A stretch of 64,000 nt of DNA from Lepidostoma basale (GCA_022606425.2 JAHDVF020000183.1:186001-250000), one strand, 5' to 3'; shown: positions 52,385 through 62,278, counted from the first letter of the stretch. The notes: generated from the letters alone by a model not told the origin. A program made the numbers and translations.

Positions 52385-53812
52385 CAACAACAACAACAAC
52401 AAACCATAACGCCGTTTTCCCGCAGGGGTAGGCAGAGAGAATGGACTGCCACACTACTATATCCTGATATAGCTCTCTAGATTCCTCCACATTCATACAG
52501 CGAGTCATACACGCCCACACATGACCAACCTTTAAAATTTGATTAATTTGGTCATGCCATGTTTTCCTCGGTCTACCTCGACTCCACACTCCATTTACAT
52601 CGTTAACGTATACTTTTATGACCATTCTTTCTTCACCCATGCACTCCATATGTCCGAACCAATCCAGCGATCCTTTAATAAATTTGTTCATAAAATCTTC
52701 TTTCGCTCTACATTCTTTTCTAATATCAGCATTTGATATTCTGTCGTACATCGTTCTATCACACATACGTCTTAGGGACCTCATCTCTACCGCATTTATT
52801 CTGCTCTCATCCTTCTTCTGCCAGTTCCATGCTTCTCTTCCATACATAAGAGTTAGGACTAGAACTCCATTGTGAAGGGCCATTTTCGCTTTTATTGATA
52901 AATTATTGTTTCCAATAACTATTTTTAAAGCTCCATACACTTTGTTACCCGCACCAACTAAGCATATTCATTTCTCCTTCCTTGCACCCATGTACCACAT
53001 ACCTCTTTCGCTGCTTCACATAGACTTTCTTTCAGTTTCTTCCAGGTCTCATCTATGCTTATACATTCTGATTCTCGAACCTGTCATTCACTTTCATAAG
53101 GATTAATTGAATCTCAATAGAGACAAAGATGTAAATTGTTTTCTGGGAACAGAATATGGTGGCCGAGGCGCTTACAGGACTTACGACCTGTCATTGGTTG
53201 GGTTGAACGATCGCTTTATGTTTAACAACATTACCCATTCCTCCCTTCTTACGACCACCATGTCTGACAATTTTTTTGAAGTTGTATATATGCTAGGATG
53301 CTACGCCTATCTTCACATTTTTAGTTCACTCTACACTAGCGTCATCTTCACTTTCATTATAAAACCCTCTTTTACGCCATCGTTTTGAAGTTTTTCGACT
53401 TTTACTCTAGACGGGGCGGTCACTGTCTTGTTCCTCTTGGTGTGCCAGCCTCGGAACAAATTTATCTTTGTTACCACCAAAAAGTGGTCTGTTCAGAGTT
53501 CGGCCCCTCTGAACACTCTGGAATCTACAGTGTCCGCCCGTAATCTAGAGTCAACGATGACGTAATCTATAGTCGTCCTTTCATTCTCTCTCTCCCATGT
53601 ATACTGGTGGATCCTCTTTTGATCAAACATCGTGTTTGACACAAAGAGACTCCACTCCAGACACACACCAAGCAATCTCTTTCCATTATCATTCGTTCTA
53701 CTATCACCATACTCACCGAGACATTCTTCATAACCAGCCCTTTGAATTCCTACCCATCCATTCAAATCTCCTGGTATAATTATTCTTTCGTTCACGTTTC
53801 TACTTTCTCACT
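52385..53812 (-). pseudogene. RTE-B element with endonuclease and C-terminus, RT core deleted
   Basis: Minus strand, high to low: an APE-type endonuclease end (53350-53812) with NERIIIPGDLNGWVGIQRAG, HQYTWERENERTTIDYVIVD and VFRGAEL...DHFLVVTKIN; a linker (52966-53086) with SIDETWKKLKESLCEAAKEV; then, after loss of the catalytic core, the C-terminal domain from MYGALKIVIGNNNLSIKAKM to the (TTG)n tail at 52380-52405. The GDLN, DY and SDH-type residues of the nuclease are visible. An R1 repeat is inserted in the linker. It is the only copy here that shows the endonuclease. Confidence 0.88.
53098..53346 (-). mobile_element. R1 insertion with 11-bp target duplication
   Basis: R1 from AAGGATTAATTGAATCTCAA to CTACACTAGCGTCATC is flanked by TTCACTTTCAT at 53087-53097 and 53347-53357. 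Removing it restores an open RTE-B frame. An 11-bp duplication fits a LINE-machinery or similar retro-insertion better than a cut-and-paste MITE. The missing end is the one opposite GTCTCTATTGAGATAC, which would then be the 3' end. Confidence 0.87.
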
Positions 53813-53814
53813 AG

Positions 53815-54300
53815 ATTAACTATTATTTTTTTTATTTGAACCTGTAAGAAGTTATAATGGTCACCGAAAAGCACCACTTATGGAACAGGGTCCAACAAAT
53901 ATGGTGATAACTTCATATATAATTTTTTTCCAAATTTGGGTCAAATCACGTTAAAACATAATATAATAATTTTATATCGTTGGTTTTATAAAATAAATTA
54001 AATTACTGACAAAATGAATATTGAAAATAATTGTTAATTCTTATATCCGACAGCCCCTAACCCCCTAAACCCTTTAAGTTTATTTAAAACAATATTTATT
54101 TCACGCGTCGCCCCTGAATTATATGTGCACAATAAATATTCATACACTTTCAAATAAATAAACATGATGATATATCTAAGTACATAGTCGGAACCAATAA
54201 CTATTGCTAAACCAGGCAGAATAGTGCCGCTGGCAGTCAGCGGGCTCAGAGTCAAAAGGGATGGGTTATGGTGTTGGCAGAAAAACCGTTTATTTTTTTA
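53815..54300. other. No gene recognised
   Basis: AT-rich sequence followed by a 160-base stretch with no repeat match. Confidence 0.4.
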
Positions 54301-54384
54301 ACAACAATAACAAACCTTCACGCCGTTTCTCCGAAGGCGGATTCATTACATTCACATTCAGAGTCCAGGTTTCGCAGCCATACA
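54300..54384 (-). mobile_element. RTE-B 3' end fused to a LINE-F scrap
   Basis: ACAACAATAACAAACCTTCACGCC begins as the RTE-B tail in reverse. From 54343 ATTCACATTCAGAGTCCAGG resembles the LINE-F CETWTL region. Confidence 0.55.
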
Positions 54385-55171
54385 TTAGGTCCTTACATAT
54401 GAAATTGGCGTTTTGTATGGGAGGAACATAAAGTTGATTTTTTTAAAATATAATATATTTTTAAAATATAATATAATATATTAATATGAAGGTCCTAAGA
54501 TCAATTACTGGAAAAACCCTCCGAGATCGTGTCCGCAACGCAGACATAAGGAAAACCTGCGAAATAGAGGATATCGTTCAGTGGAGTAGATCCAGAAGAA
54601 GATACTGGAGGGACCATGTAGCCCGAATGGATGGTGACAGACTCGCATATACAGCCGCCTATGAAATCCCTTCCGGACACCGCCCACCTGGAAGACCGCC
54701 TAAGAGATGGAGGGACAGCTGGATCTCATCATCCGACGAGATATGATTTCTGTGTCACAGATCGTCAGATCTATCAAAAGAAGAAGAAGAAGAAGAAGAT
54801 AATATATTTATTTGATCAAAGTATGTACCATTGCTATCTATGCGCTTTTGTCATCTCAGGTAGTTCATCGATCCCTTTACTAAAAAAACCATTCGGACGG
54901 GAATCAATAAAATCTTTGAAGTCGGTTTGGACTGCCCCATCGGAGTTGAATTTTTTCCCTTGCAAGAAGTTATCCAAATTTCGAAAAAAATAGTAATCTG
55001 TTGGGGCAAGGTCCGGAGAGTACGGTGGATGTCTTAGACATTCCAATTGAAGCTCTTCTAATTTGGTAGCCGTCTGTTGTGCAGTGTGTGGTCTAGCGTT
55101 ATCAAAGAGAAGATATTTGAGATCAAAGTTGCCAGTACGGCAAAACGCCAATTTCATATGTAAGGACCTAA
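54385..55171 (-). mobile_element. mariner copy 2, deleted and interrupted
   Basis: The same 31-bp TIRs as 13310-14217 are present; the right one is followed by TA. The transposase keeps only the region from HDNARPHTAQQTATKLEELQ through PPYSPDLAPTDYYFF to the C-terminus. Compared with copy 1, about 460 bases (TAGCGTTATCA directly joined to AAGAGAAG) are deleted. A LINE-C 3' end is inserted at 54484-54798 in the 3' part. Confidence 0.9.
54484..54798 (+). mobile_element. LINE-C 3' end nested in mariner
   Basis: MKVLRSITGKTLRDRVRNAD, IRKTCEIEDIVQWSRSRRRY, WRDHVARMDGDRLAY and PPGRPPKRWRDSW, then a 3'UTR and a 21-base (AAG)n tail. The mariner sequence ATAATATATT appears on both sides, a likely target duplication. 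The open frame of 86 codons indicates youth. Confidence 0.88.
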
Positions 55172-55194
55172 TAGTAGTATATGGACATTGTTTT

Positions 55195-55450
55195 CCAAAT
55201 TCTTATACATTTTAATCGATTTAAATCCTTTGTCTTGGACTTGGACTTCGATCTTTTGGCTTACAGAGGTTCAGCTCTTGTGGCTATTCATTTTACGTAT
55301 GATGGAAACATTGTTGATTTGGTAGGTTGTTGGTTTATGTGGGGGCTTGATTTGTGTGTCCCGAGGTGTTAATCTGAGAAGGATTGATTGTGGGCGCTTG
55401 TGGCGCCTGGGGGTGTTTTGTGTTTTATTGTGGGGTTAGGATGTGAAACG
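55195..55450 (-). mobile_element. Jockey 3'UTR fragment
   Basis: The minus strand matches the 3'UTR and last codons of 58548-59067 (AAAACACAAAACACCCCCAG, CAACAACCTACCAAATCAAC, GAGCTGAACCTCTGTAAGCC). Confidence 0.82.
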
Positions 55451-55865
55451 AGTCCTTTGTAAAAATGTTCGGCAAGCTTCAGACCTTCGGTCTGTTCCTG
55501 TAGTTCAGGCTGGCCTCTCTTGGAAAGTCGACTCCCAGCTATCCCTCTGTTATGTACCTAACCACCCGTTCAAACGAATCACTTTCCTACGTCTATATTT
55601 TGAATCAAGATTTGTTTATATTATATTATGTAAACATTTGGGGATTCAGAGATGCATTCATTGATCTGTTCCTACGTCTTCGTCCGACTTATTGAAGGGT
55701 TGTTTATATTATTAATATTTTTGTAAACGTAAGGGCTCGAACGCGAGGATGTTTTTATTGATCTGTTCCCACAGGTACCTACATGTGTCATCGAACAAAG
55801 AAATGCACACTATTTAAGCTGAACCGCATCATGGATTAAATACAATTGCGACTCCTTAATAGTTC
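55451..55865. other. No gene recognised
   Basis: 55451-55510 still resembles the LAERFYKG region of Jockey in reverse. A ~60-base motif, ATATT-GTAAA(C)G/C-AT...GGGxxxxxGCATTCATTGATCTGTTCC, occurs twice (55610-55680 and 55705-55770). Confidence 0.45.
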
Positions 55866-55869
55866 TCTT

Positions 55870-56290
55870 CTCTGGTTTCAATCCTGGGATTGGTTTGCAG
55901 CAATTTCCTCTATTATTCTCTTCCATTCTTCCCTGTCTTGTGCGGCTCTTTTGAAATCTGCATATGAAGAGCAGCGCACGTCCACCAACAGGTCCTCCGG
56001 GTACTCTCGGCGTGGGCGTCCCCTAGAGTTTGTCCCCTCGATCATACCCTCCATTATGGCATGCAAGAGACCTTCTTGACGTATTACATGGCCGATCCAT
56101 CTTGCACGCCTTTCGGACTAGGTCCTGAGGAGGTGCCTTCCTCCTTCGATTCCTTGAAGAATTTCCTCATTCGTAATGTGGTCTCTCCAGGAAATTCCTA
56201 ATAGTCTTCTATAGGACCACATCTCAAAAGCCTCTAGTCTCCGCTTATCTCTTTCGGATAGGCAACATGTCTTAATAGTTACAAGTCTAG
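55870..56290 (-). pseudogene. LINE-G C-terminal fragment
   Basis: DKRRLEAFEMWSYRRLLGI, SWRDHITNEEILQGIEG, ARWIGHVIRQEGLLHAIMEG, NSRGRPRREYPEDLLVDVRC and AAQDREEWKRIIEEIAANQS on the minus strand. One stop. Related to LINE-F but distinct. Confidence 0.82.
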
Positions 56291-56865
56291 ATACAATTGC
56301 AACTCCTTACTTGTAACATTTCTTTATACCAATGTAATTTCTTGCTTTTAACATCGTCTTAAATAAAATTCTATACTTAAAAAATTAATTGTGTTGGAAG
56401 TTATTCCATCCCAAAAATCCTCACCCGAAGAATAAAACATAAAAGTGGTGGCAAAATGGCGAGACTATTTAAAAACATAAAACCTCCATCTCTTTGGCGG
56501 TCTTTTGGGGTGAAGGTAGCCAACAGGAATCTGATGAACCACAACGTGCAGCATTATAGAGGGATCCACCCTAACTAATCTAAATCTATACGCTCCCCAC
56601 AGCTGTATCAGAGCATGGGGACATATCTTATTTTATGCCCCAAATTGGCGCACAGAAGCGCTTCAACGTTCTCCTGTATTACGAGCGATTTGTCTTTTAA
56701 ATCAGGTGGCAAAGGAACTAGACCTCTTTGAATGCAATTAAAGTGAATTTGTGAATACCCTTACGATAAGAGCAACAAAGAGATAACTCTCATATTCCTA
56801 TTCTCATGGTTCTATGTATATTTCCTTTGATGTTTTTTTTTCCCTTTACATCGATTTGGGGGTTT
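56291..56865. other. No gene recognised
   Basis: Unique-looking AT-rich sequence without a convincing coding frame. Confidence 0.4.
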
Positions 56866-56930
56866 TGATTCCAAATGTCATACGCAAACCGGGCTTCTGG
56901 GCTTCTATGGGAGTACCGCCACTGGCTCTA
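56866..56930. repeat. Solo end of the 43712-43957 MITE family
   Basis: GGTTTTGATTCCAAATG, then CTTCTATGGGAGTACCGCCACTG. The other end is absent. Confidence 0.7.
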
Positions 56931-56934
56931 TATG

Positions 56935-57200
56935 GTACAATTTTTATTTATTTTTCGCGACAGCTGTTACGTCAACTTATGTTGACGTCATCAGGTGATT
57001 CAATACTTGTTTAAACTGTTAAAATTATTTTTAAAATTAAAAAGGTTCGAAAAATCACGAAATTTTATTTTGCAGTTATAATAAATTGTGTAACAGCTGA
57101 TGATGTCTACATCGGTGGACGAAACAGCTGTCGCGAAAAATAAAAAAATATGATACAATAAACAGCGTTTTATATTTTCACAGTTAATAATGTTTGAGTA
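56935..57200. mobile_element. PLE family F1 unit with two inverted hammerhead-like motifs
   Basis: The minus motif at 56955-57000 is CTGATGA, CGTCAAC-loop-GTTGACG, then GTAA (GAAA mutated), CAGCTG, TC. The plus motif at 57093-57130 is CTGATGA, T, GTCTAC-loop-GTGGAC, GAAA, CAGCTG, TC. They are separated by ~95 AT-rich bases. The outer sequence includes AAACAGCGTTTTATATTTT. Confidence 0.75.
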
Positions 57201-57247
57201 TCATAGTGTTTCGGCCAAAACAATGGACTAATAATAATAATAATAAT

Positions 57248-57432
57248 TGATGACCTTTGTGGCTGAGTGGTAAGTGCATTGACTGACACCCCGAAGGTTC
57301 CGGGTTCGATTCCCGGCGAGGGCATTGTGATTGTCACACTGTCTTTGGTCTGGTGTAGAATTCACGTGACAATAAAATGGTGATAGATTAGCTACCTATC
57401 ACATGTCACGAGAATCACTATGATAGCTATAA
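57248..57432 (+). mobile_element. SINE1, best-preserved copy
   Basis: Box A TGGCTGAGTGGTAAGTGC, box B GGTTCGATTCC, body CTTTGGTCTGGTGTAGAATT, ACGTGACAATAAAATGG and CTATCACATGTCACGAGAAT. An (AAT)n run precedes it. Confidence 0.9.
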
Positions 57433-57479
57433 TACCCTTTACATCGATTTGGCTCATGCTGTCATGATGTAGATATATG

Positions 57480-57670
57480 GCCGAGACATAGAGGGCTCCC
57501 TCCGCTTACCCGAAGCTGTTATAGGCGCAGCGGCGCCTTTCGTCAGCTTCACTCATGCACTCCCTAGGCCCGTCCCCAGTCCATGCGGGACTTACGTTAA
57601 AAAAATAAAAAATAATATATGTATATTTGCAACCAAGGGGGACCCAGACCACATTTAAGCTAAGCTTCTC
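57480..57670 (-). repeat. Dispersed repeat J, inverted copy
   Basis: It matches 51815-52010 through GCAGCGGCGCCTTTCGTCAG, CCTAGGCCCGTCCCC and GACCACATTTAA. Parts between differ in length. Confidence 0.6.
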
Positions 57671-57842
57671 TCCGTTGATGTCCCGCCGTACACACATAGC
57701 AATACAACAACAGAGGAAAATACACAATTGATACATAAATAACAGATGTTAGAGAAAGAATAAAAAAGAAAGGTAAAGAGCGATTCAACAAAATAATAAT
57801 AATAAATCCTCTGCACGTGCGCATTTCAGTGTCTTATTTCTA

Positions 57843-57890
57843 GAGCGACCAGTTTCGCCAGGCTAGCTGGCATCGACAGACTGGTCTCCT
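57843..57890 (-). ncRNA. Isolated F2 hammerhead-like motif
   Basis: Reverse complement: CTGTCGA, T, GCCAG-CTAGC-CTGGC, GAAA, CTGG, TC. Stem III has lost its palindrome. Only the motif remains of the PLE. Confidence 0.55.
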
Positions 57891-58139
57891 TTTTTTGTCA
57901 GTTCAACTAATTTTAAAGCATATTTAATACTAAAAAAATTGTGCCCTGCTAGGTATATAAAATTTTATAATTATAGTCAATTATCGAAAATTTATATATT
58001 ATATTAAAAATAAACAAAATTAAAAATTATCTCTTGGCCTTCTTACACACGATAAGCACGTGTTAATGTATTTTTTACGCTTCGTAAAAATGTTTAATTA
58101 TTTTGTATATATAAAAAAAAATGTATTGCATTTGATTTG

Positions 58140-58495
58140 TCGCTTTTTACGCTTGGGCCAGATTTGCTTGTACGGGGTCTCGGCGATGACCTAGAAAATC
58201 CGTTCCTTATCTATAATGTCGGAGTTAATCGTAATTTTGTCGCGTCTATGTTAGTTTGACTTCGCGTGTCGGAAAGATTGTATTTCTAGTCCGGTATCTC
58301 CCATATGGGGGGCCGTGGGCCAGCGGCCGATCTGTGACAGTATCGTCAAATTACAGTGGTTCGCGATTGCGTAATTGTGATAATTGATAAGATTTGCGCG
58401 GATAGAACCCGCTACGCGATGATAAACGGTGCTGTGAATCGATTGTTCGACGCTAGCTTAAAACAAAACGCGAAAAACGTTACTCAAATATATTG
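58140..58495. promoter_or_regulatory. CpG-rich repeat-free patch, possible enhancer/promoter
   Basis: Many CpGs, a GATA site (TGATAAGATTTG at about 58385) and no repeat similarity. It stands out from the flanking AT-rich retroelement sequence and lies within the presumed first intron of the gene at 46081. Confidence 0.3.
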
Positions 58496-58547
58496 TAATA
58501 CTAACTAATCTATCTATTGTTTCTTGAACAATGATCTAATACTCCAT

Positions 58548-59067
58548 TACCCAGTGTTAGCTAGAATCAGTAAACTAAGCACCGACAATAAACTCCTGAT
58601 ATACAAAACGCTCATAAGGCCGATCTTCACTTATGCAGCCCCAATCTGGGGCTATGCAGCTTCGAGTCACATACGAAAACTACAAATCCTGCAAAATATG
58701 GCTATCCGTTTATCGCTTGGTGCGCCTTCATGGACCAGGATTACACAACTGCACCTAGAATCGGGAATCCCGATGATTGATGAATTCATTCTGAAACTTG
58801 CCGAACGTTTTTACAAAGGACTCCCTTCACATCTTAATCCAACAATAAAAGACCTCTCAAATTACGACCCAAACACCCCCAGCCGCCACAAGCGCCCAAA
58901 ATTGATTCCCCTTCAGAGGAACACTCCGGGCCACACAAATCATGCCCCCGCATAAACCAACAACCCGCCAAATCACTTTCCAACAATGTTCCCATCAGAC
59001 GTAAGAGGAATAGCCACATGAGCTGAACCTCTGTAAGCCAGAAGATCCAAGTCCATGTCCAATATTT
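58548..59067 (+). pseudogene. Jockey-clade 3' region flanked by 52-bp direct repeats
   Basis: The frame reads VLARISKLSTDNKLLIYKTL, IRPIFTYAAPIWGYAASSHI, LQILQNMAIRLSLGAPSWTR, SGIPMIDEFILKLAERFYKG and PSHLNPTIKDLSNYDPNTPS, with a normal stop at 58953. A ~110-bp 3'UTR follows. The frame is intact to the C-terminus, so the copy is young. The 52-base repeats at 58496-58547 and 59068-59119 differ at one base. Confidence 0.88.
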
Positions 59068-59179
59068 TAATACTAACCAATCTATCTATTGTTTCTTGAA
59101 CAATGATCTAATACTCCATATTATTCTCGATCTGGAAATACTCAGTTATTCCCATACCAGATGAACAACACCTATTTAC

Positions 59180-59345
59180 ATCTGAGATCTGGGTATCTTG
59201 GACTTGGAGTTGGATCTTCTGGCTTACAGAGGTTCAGCTTTAATGGCTATTCCTCTTACGTCTGTAGGAAACATTGTTGGAATGCGATTTGGTAGTTGTT
59301 TTATGATGGGGCTAAATGTATGGCCCGGAGTGTCGTGTGAGGGGG
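59180..59345 (-). mobile_element. Jockey 3'UTR fragment
   Basis: Minus strand matches the 3'UTR of 58548-59067 (CATTAAAGCTGAACCTCTGT, GGGCCATACATTTAGCCCC). Orientation is opposite to its neighbour. Confidence 0.8.
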
Positions 59346-59356
59346 GATTTAAGGTT

Positions 59357-59548
59357 TATCTTCTTCTTCAAGTGCCCTGTCGGGTCCCCCCAACGTTGGC
59401 GAACACCTCGGCGAACCTGTCTCTGTCCTGCGCCGCTCGGAACAGCTCCTCCACACTTCGGATGCCGGTCCACTCCCTCACGTTTCGCAGCCAGGACATT
59501 TATCTCCTTCCGGGCCTTTGGCGTCCCACAAATTTTCAATAGGGTTTA
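59357..59548 (-). pseudogene. LINE-F 3' end
   Basis: It covers MSWLRNVREWTGIRSVEELF and the AAQDRDRFAEV region with an AAGAAGAAG tail at 59357-59368. Confidence 0.85.
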
Positions 59549-59769
59549 TAATAAAGTCTTACATTATTGTCAAGGAATGGAAGACCAGTTAGGGTTAGGA
59601 TTGTATTTATAACATAAGTGAGCAGTGCCTGGATGGAGTTGGGGTAGGAGATAGCGTCCTGCGTGAGATCATTTTGTTTGGCGGAGTACGTAGTGGGCTA
59701 TCGGGGATGATTTTTTTTTGTCCGCATTGATTGCGGGAGGGGTAAGGACTCCAGAACGTTTGAGTCCAA

Positions 59770-60010
59770 CTTCACATTTAAAATACATCTATCTAACATT
59801 ATCATGCGAGCCAACAAAATGCTTGGTTTTGTTCTACGGAACGCAAGATCTTTTTCCAACACAACGGCGATTCATCGACTGTATGAAGCGCTGGTTCGTA
59901 GTAACTTGGAGTACTGCTCTATCATTTGGGACCCCAGAGAGTCATCTTGGAACTAGAAAGATTCCAGAAACGATTTTTAAGATATTTATACCTCAGGGTG
60001 CATAACTATT
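59770..60010 (+). pseudogene. LINE-I upstream fragment
   Basis: MRANKMLGFVLRNARSFSNT, YEALVRSNLEYCSIIWDPRE and FQKRFLRYLYLR, split by a frameshift. This is the segment just before the YPWLYPT region seen in other LINE-I copies. Confidence 0.75.
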
Positions 60011-60164
60011 ATCATTTTTTGTACCCCTCACAACAATACAATACAATCGTGCATTGAACGATATTAATGTTTCATTTAAAAAAAGAAATGATATTTTTTT
60101 TTTATACCACGAAATCAGAAATAATTTTAAATAGACCATTATGAACTTCAACATTATAAACTGT

Positions 60165-60300
60165 TAAAATAAAATAAAAACTTTGTTTTCGTATCACAAT
60201 TTTTATTATTTTTATTTTTTGCGACAGCTGTTTCGTCAACCCATGTTGACATAATCAGGTGTTACGATAATCTATTAACTCTTAACTTTAACAGTTGATA
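60165..60300 (-). mobile_element. PLE family F1 unit
   Basis: Minus motif at 60222-60262: CTGATTA, T, GTCAAC-ATGG-GTTGAC, GAAA, CAGCTG, TC. G8 of the core is changed to T. It is followed by an A-rich stretch. Confidence 0.65.
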
Positions 60301-60317
60301 GATATTTTGATAATAGA

Positions 60318-60400
60318 GAAGGATGGAGTGCCGCATCAGTGTGACAGTCCATTCTCTCTGCCTACCCTTTCGGGGAGACGGCGTGATGGTTAGTTAGTTA
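60318..60400 (+). mobile_element. RTE-A 3' end, TTAG tail
   Basis: GTGTGACAGTCCATTCTCTC to GGCGTGATGGTTAGTTAGTT. Confidence 0.8.
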
Positions 60401-60487
60401 GTTTTTATTATTATTTTTTGTTGAATTGCTCTTTACATTATTACAGCGTGAGCCAAGTCGATATAAATGCTACAGACATTATATTGT

Positions 60488-60560
60488 TTCTCATGACTCA
60501 TGACATATGTACGATAGGTAGCTAATCTATCACATGTTATTGTCACGTGAATTCTGCACC
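60488..60560 (-). mobile_element. SINE1 tail fragment
   Basis: Reverse complement of the SINE1 body: CCAGAC-like end, GAATTCACGTGACAATAA, GATAGATTAGCTACCTATCG. Confidence 0.75.
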
Positions 60561-60561
60561 A

Positions 60562-60722
60562 GACATTCATTCGCACTGCATTCACTTGTTATATTTTCAT
60601 TTGACACTCTATCATACACAGATTTTCCACACATTCGTCTAAGAGATCGTATTTCTACTGCATTTATTATACTTTCATCCTTCTTTTGCCAGTTCTGTGC
60701 TTCGCTTCCATACATACATAAA
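60562..60722 (-). pseudogene. RTE-A fragment
   Basis: MYGSEAQNWQKKDESIINAV, RSLRRMCGKSVYDRVSNENI on the minus strand. It is joined to a SINE1 tail at 60560. Confidence 0.83.
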
Positions 60723-60744
60723 CGAATGTATATTTTTATACAAA

Positions 60745-61015
60745 CAAGCAAACCAATACGCCTCTTCTTCACAGGGGTAGACTGACACACCTCTCTAGAT
60801 TAATCCACATTCATATAGCGAGTCATACACGCACGTCGATTCTTCCGACTTCTAAAATGATCAACTTTTACAATTTGATTAATTTGGTCATGCCATATTT
60901 TCCTCTGTCTACCTAGACTCCGTACTGCATTCACATCATTAAAGTTAACTTTCTTAACCATTATTTCTCCATCCATGCGCTCCATATGTCCGAACCAACG
61001 CATTCTTTCTTTTCT
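60745..61015 (-). pseudogene. RTE-B 3' fragment
   Basis: MRWFGHMERMDGEIMVKKVN, FNDVNAVRSLGRQRKIWHDQ, KVDHFRSRKNRRACMTRYMN; a TTTG-type tail at 60740-60750. The VWRSILSAY segment is deleted. Confidence 0.83.
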
Positions 61016-61069
61016 TTCATAATTTTGTATATTTTTATTATTATTTATATTTAATACGAATGAAAACGT

Positions 61070-61245
61070 CAGTTTTCTAGAAGTTTTATTATATTTTATA
61101 AGAATGACATGTTTCGCCCTTCTAAGGCATTATCAAATGTCTTTTGTGAAACATGTCATTCCTATAAAATAAAATAAAACTGAAGTTTTCATTCGTATTA
61201 ATTATTTAATATGGAGTTTTACAATGGTTCAAGAAACAATAAAAT
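61070..61245. mobile_element. PLE family F5 unit
   Basis: Inverted arms with AAGTTTTATTATATTTTATA flank the minus motif at 61102-61140: TTGATAA, T, GCCTT-AGA-AGGGC, GAAA, CATG, TC. The plus partner at 61135-61160 keeps only GAAACATGTC. The right flank has AATATGGAGTTTTACAATGG, as at 22960. Confidence 0.65.
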
Positions 61246-61248
61246 ATA

Positions 61249-61585
61249 CAGGGTATTTTTTTAGAGGTTTGGTTTTTAAACTGGCATCATTGTTTCTACA
61301 GACTTTCAATTTGACAGTTGACAGCTGATTTGTAGTCAGTACGTTTTGCCATTTCACCATGAATAGACTGACGTCAGAACAGCGCTTTCAAATAGTGCAA
61401 ATTAATTTTGAAAATTAAGGTTCGGTTCGCCAAACTTATCGTGCACTACGTCCATTTTACGGTCGCCATAATCGTCCATCCGAGCAAGTTGTTCGGAAGA
61501 CCATGGATCGTTTTTGCACCACGTACACTCTCATGGATAATACGCATACACAAAGACGACAATTGTCGAAAATTGGATTTCACGA
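61249..61585 (+). pseudogene. Tc1/mariner-group transposase, N-terminal end
   Basis: TA followed by CAGGGTATTTTTTTAGAGG looks like the element's left end. From the ATG at 61359 the frame reads MNRLTSEQRFQIVQINFEN, stop, then GSVRQTYRALRPFYGRHNRP and SEQVVRKTMDRF, a helix-turn-helix DNA-binding region of a Tc1-like family. It is truncated at 61585 by an R1 scrap. Confidence 0.75.
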
Positions 61586-61642
61586 TACCATATTCAGTTT
61601 CCAATATGCATCTTCGTCTCTATTGAGATAAAATTAATCCTT
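61586..61642 (+). repeat. R1 end fragment
   Basis: ACCATATTCAGTTTCC, CTTCGTCTCTATTGAGATA and TTAATCCTT, the 3'-most part of R1. Confidence 0.85.
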
Positions 61643-62278
61643 GAAATTATGCAATGGGTTAAATAAAGCCAATATCATAGACATTATCATTATTTTAATG
61701 TGTTATTTTTTCATTTTGAATATGTATTGTATATCTCTAAAAAACACCCCCAATATATTTATAATTATTTTCTTCGTAGAAATTATAATACAATAAACAA
61801 CATTTAAATTTCGATATGAACCACTCTCCTTCCGTCAAAATACTCATGAATAATTCAAAACAATATTTTATTATTTGTTTTCGAAAGTATAATAATTATT
61901 TTTAAAAGTCCTAACGAACGGACAACACAGATGGCGCCATCTGATTTGCATACAATTAAGTTTTTTTTTACAGTTTGTGGTTTGTTTTTTTTCGAGTCGA
62001 TAATTCGACGGTCTGTTTAATCTGCCGCGATTTAACTAATAGTTTGAACAAAACATCACATTTTTAAAATCTATGACGTCATCGAATCTAATTTGTGTTT
62101 TCTATTTTTTTTTCCACTACTTCCCGCTCGTTTTTCTCACGTGATCATGATTATAGCGTCTCGAGATATTAGCTGATTAAATTTAATAAGAATCACACTT
62201 CTCCTGCTCATTTTTTTTATGCACACAACAGGTCGTTTGGACCCCTTCTTCTAAGTGATCTAATTTCGACGGCATTTC
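61643..62278. other. No gene recognised
   Basis: AT-rich to 61900; 61900-62190 is more complex (GGCGCCATCTGATTTG, CACGTGATCATG) and may be unique host sequence. Confidence 0.4.
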
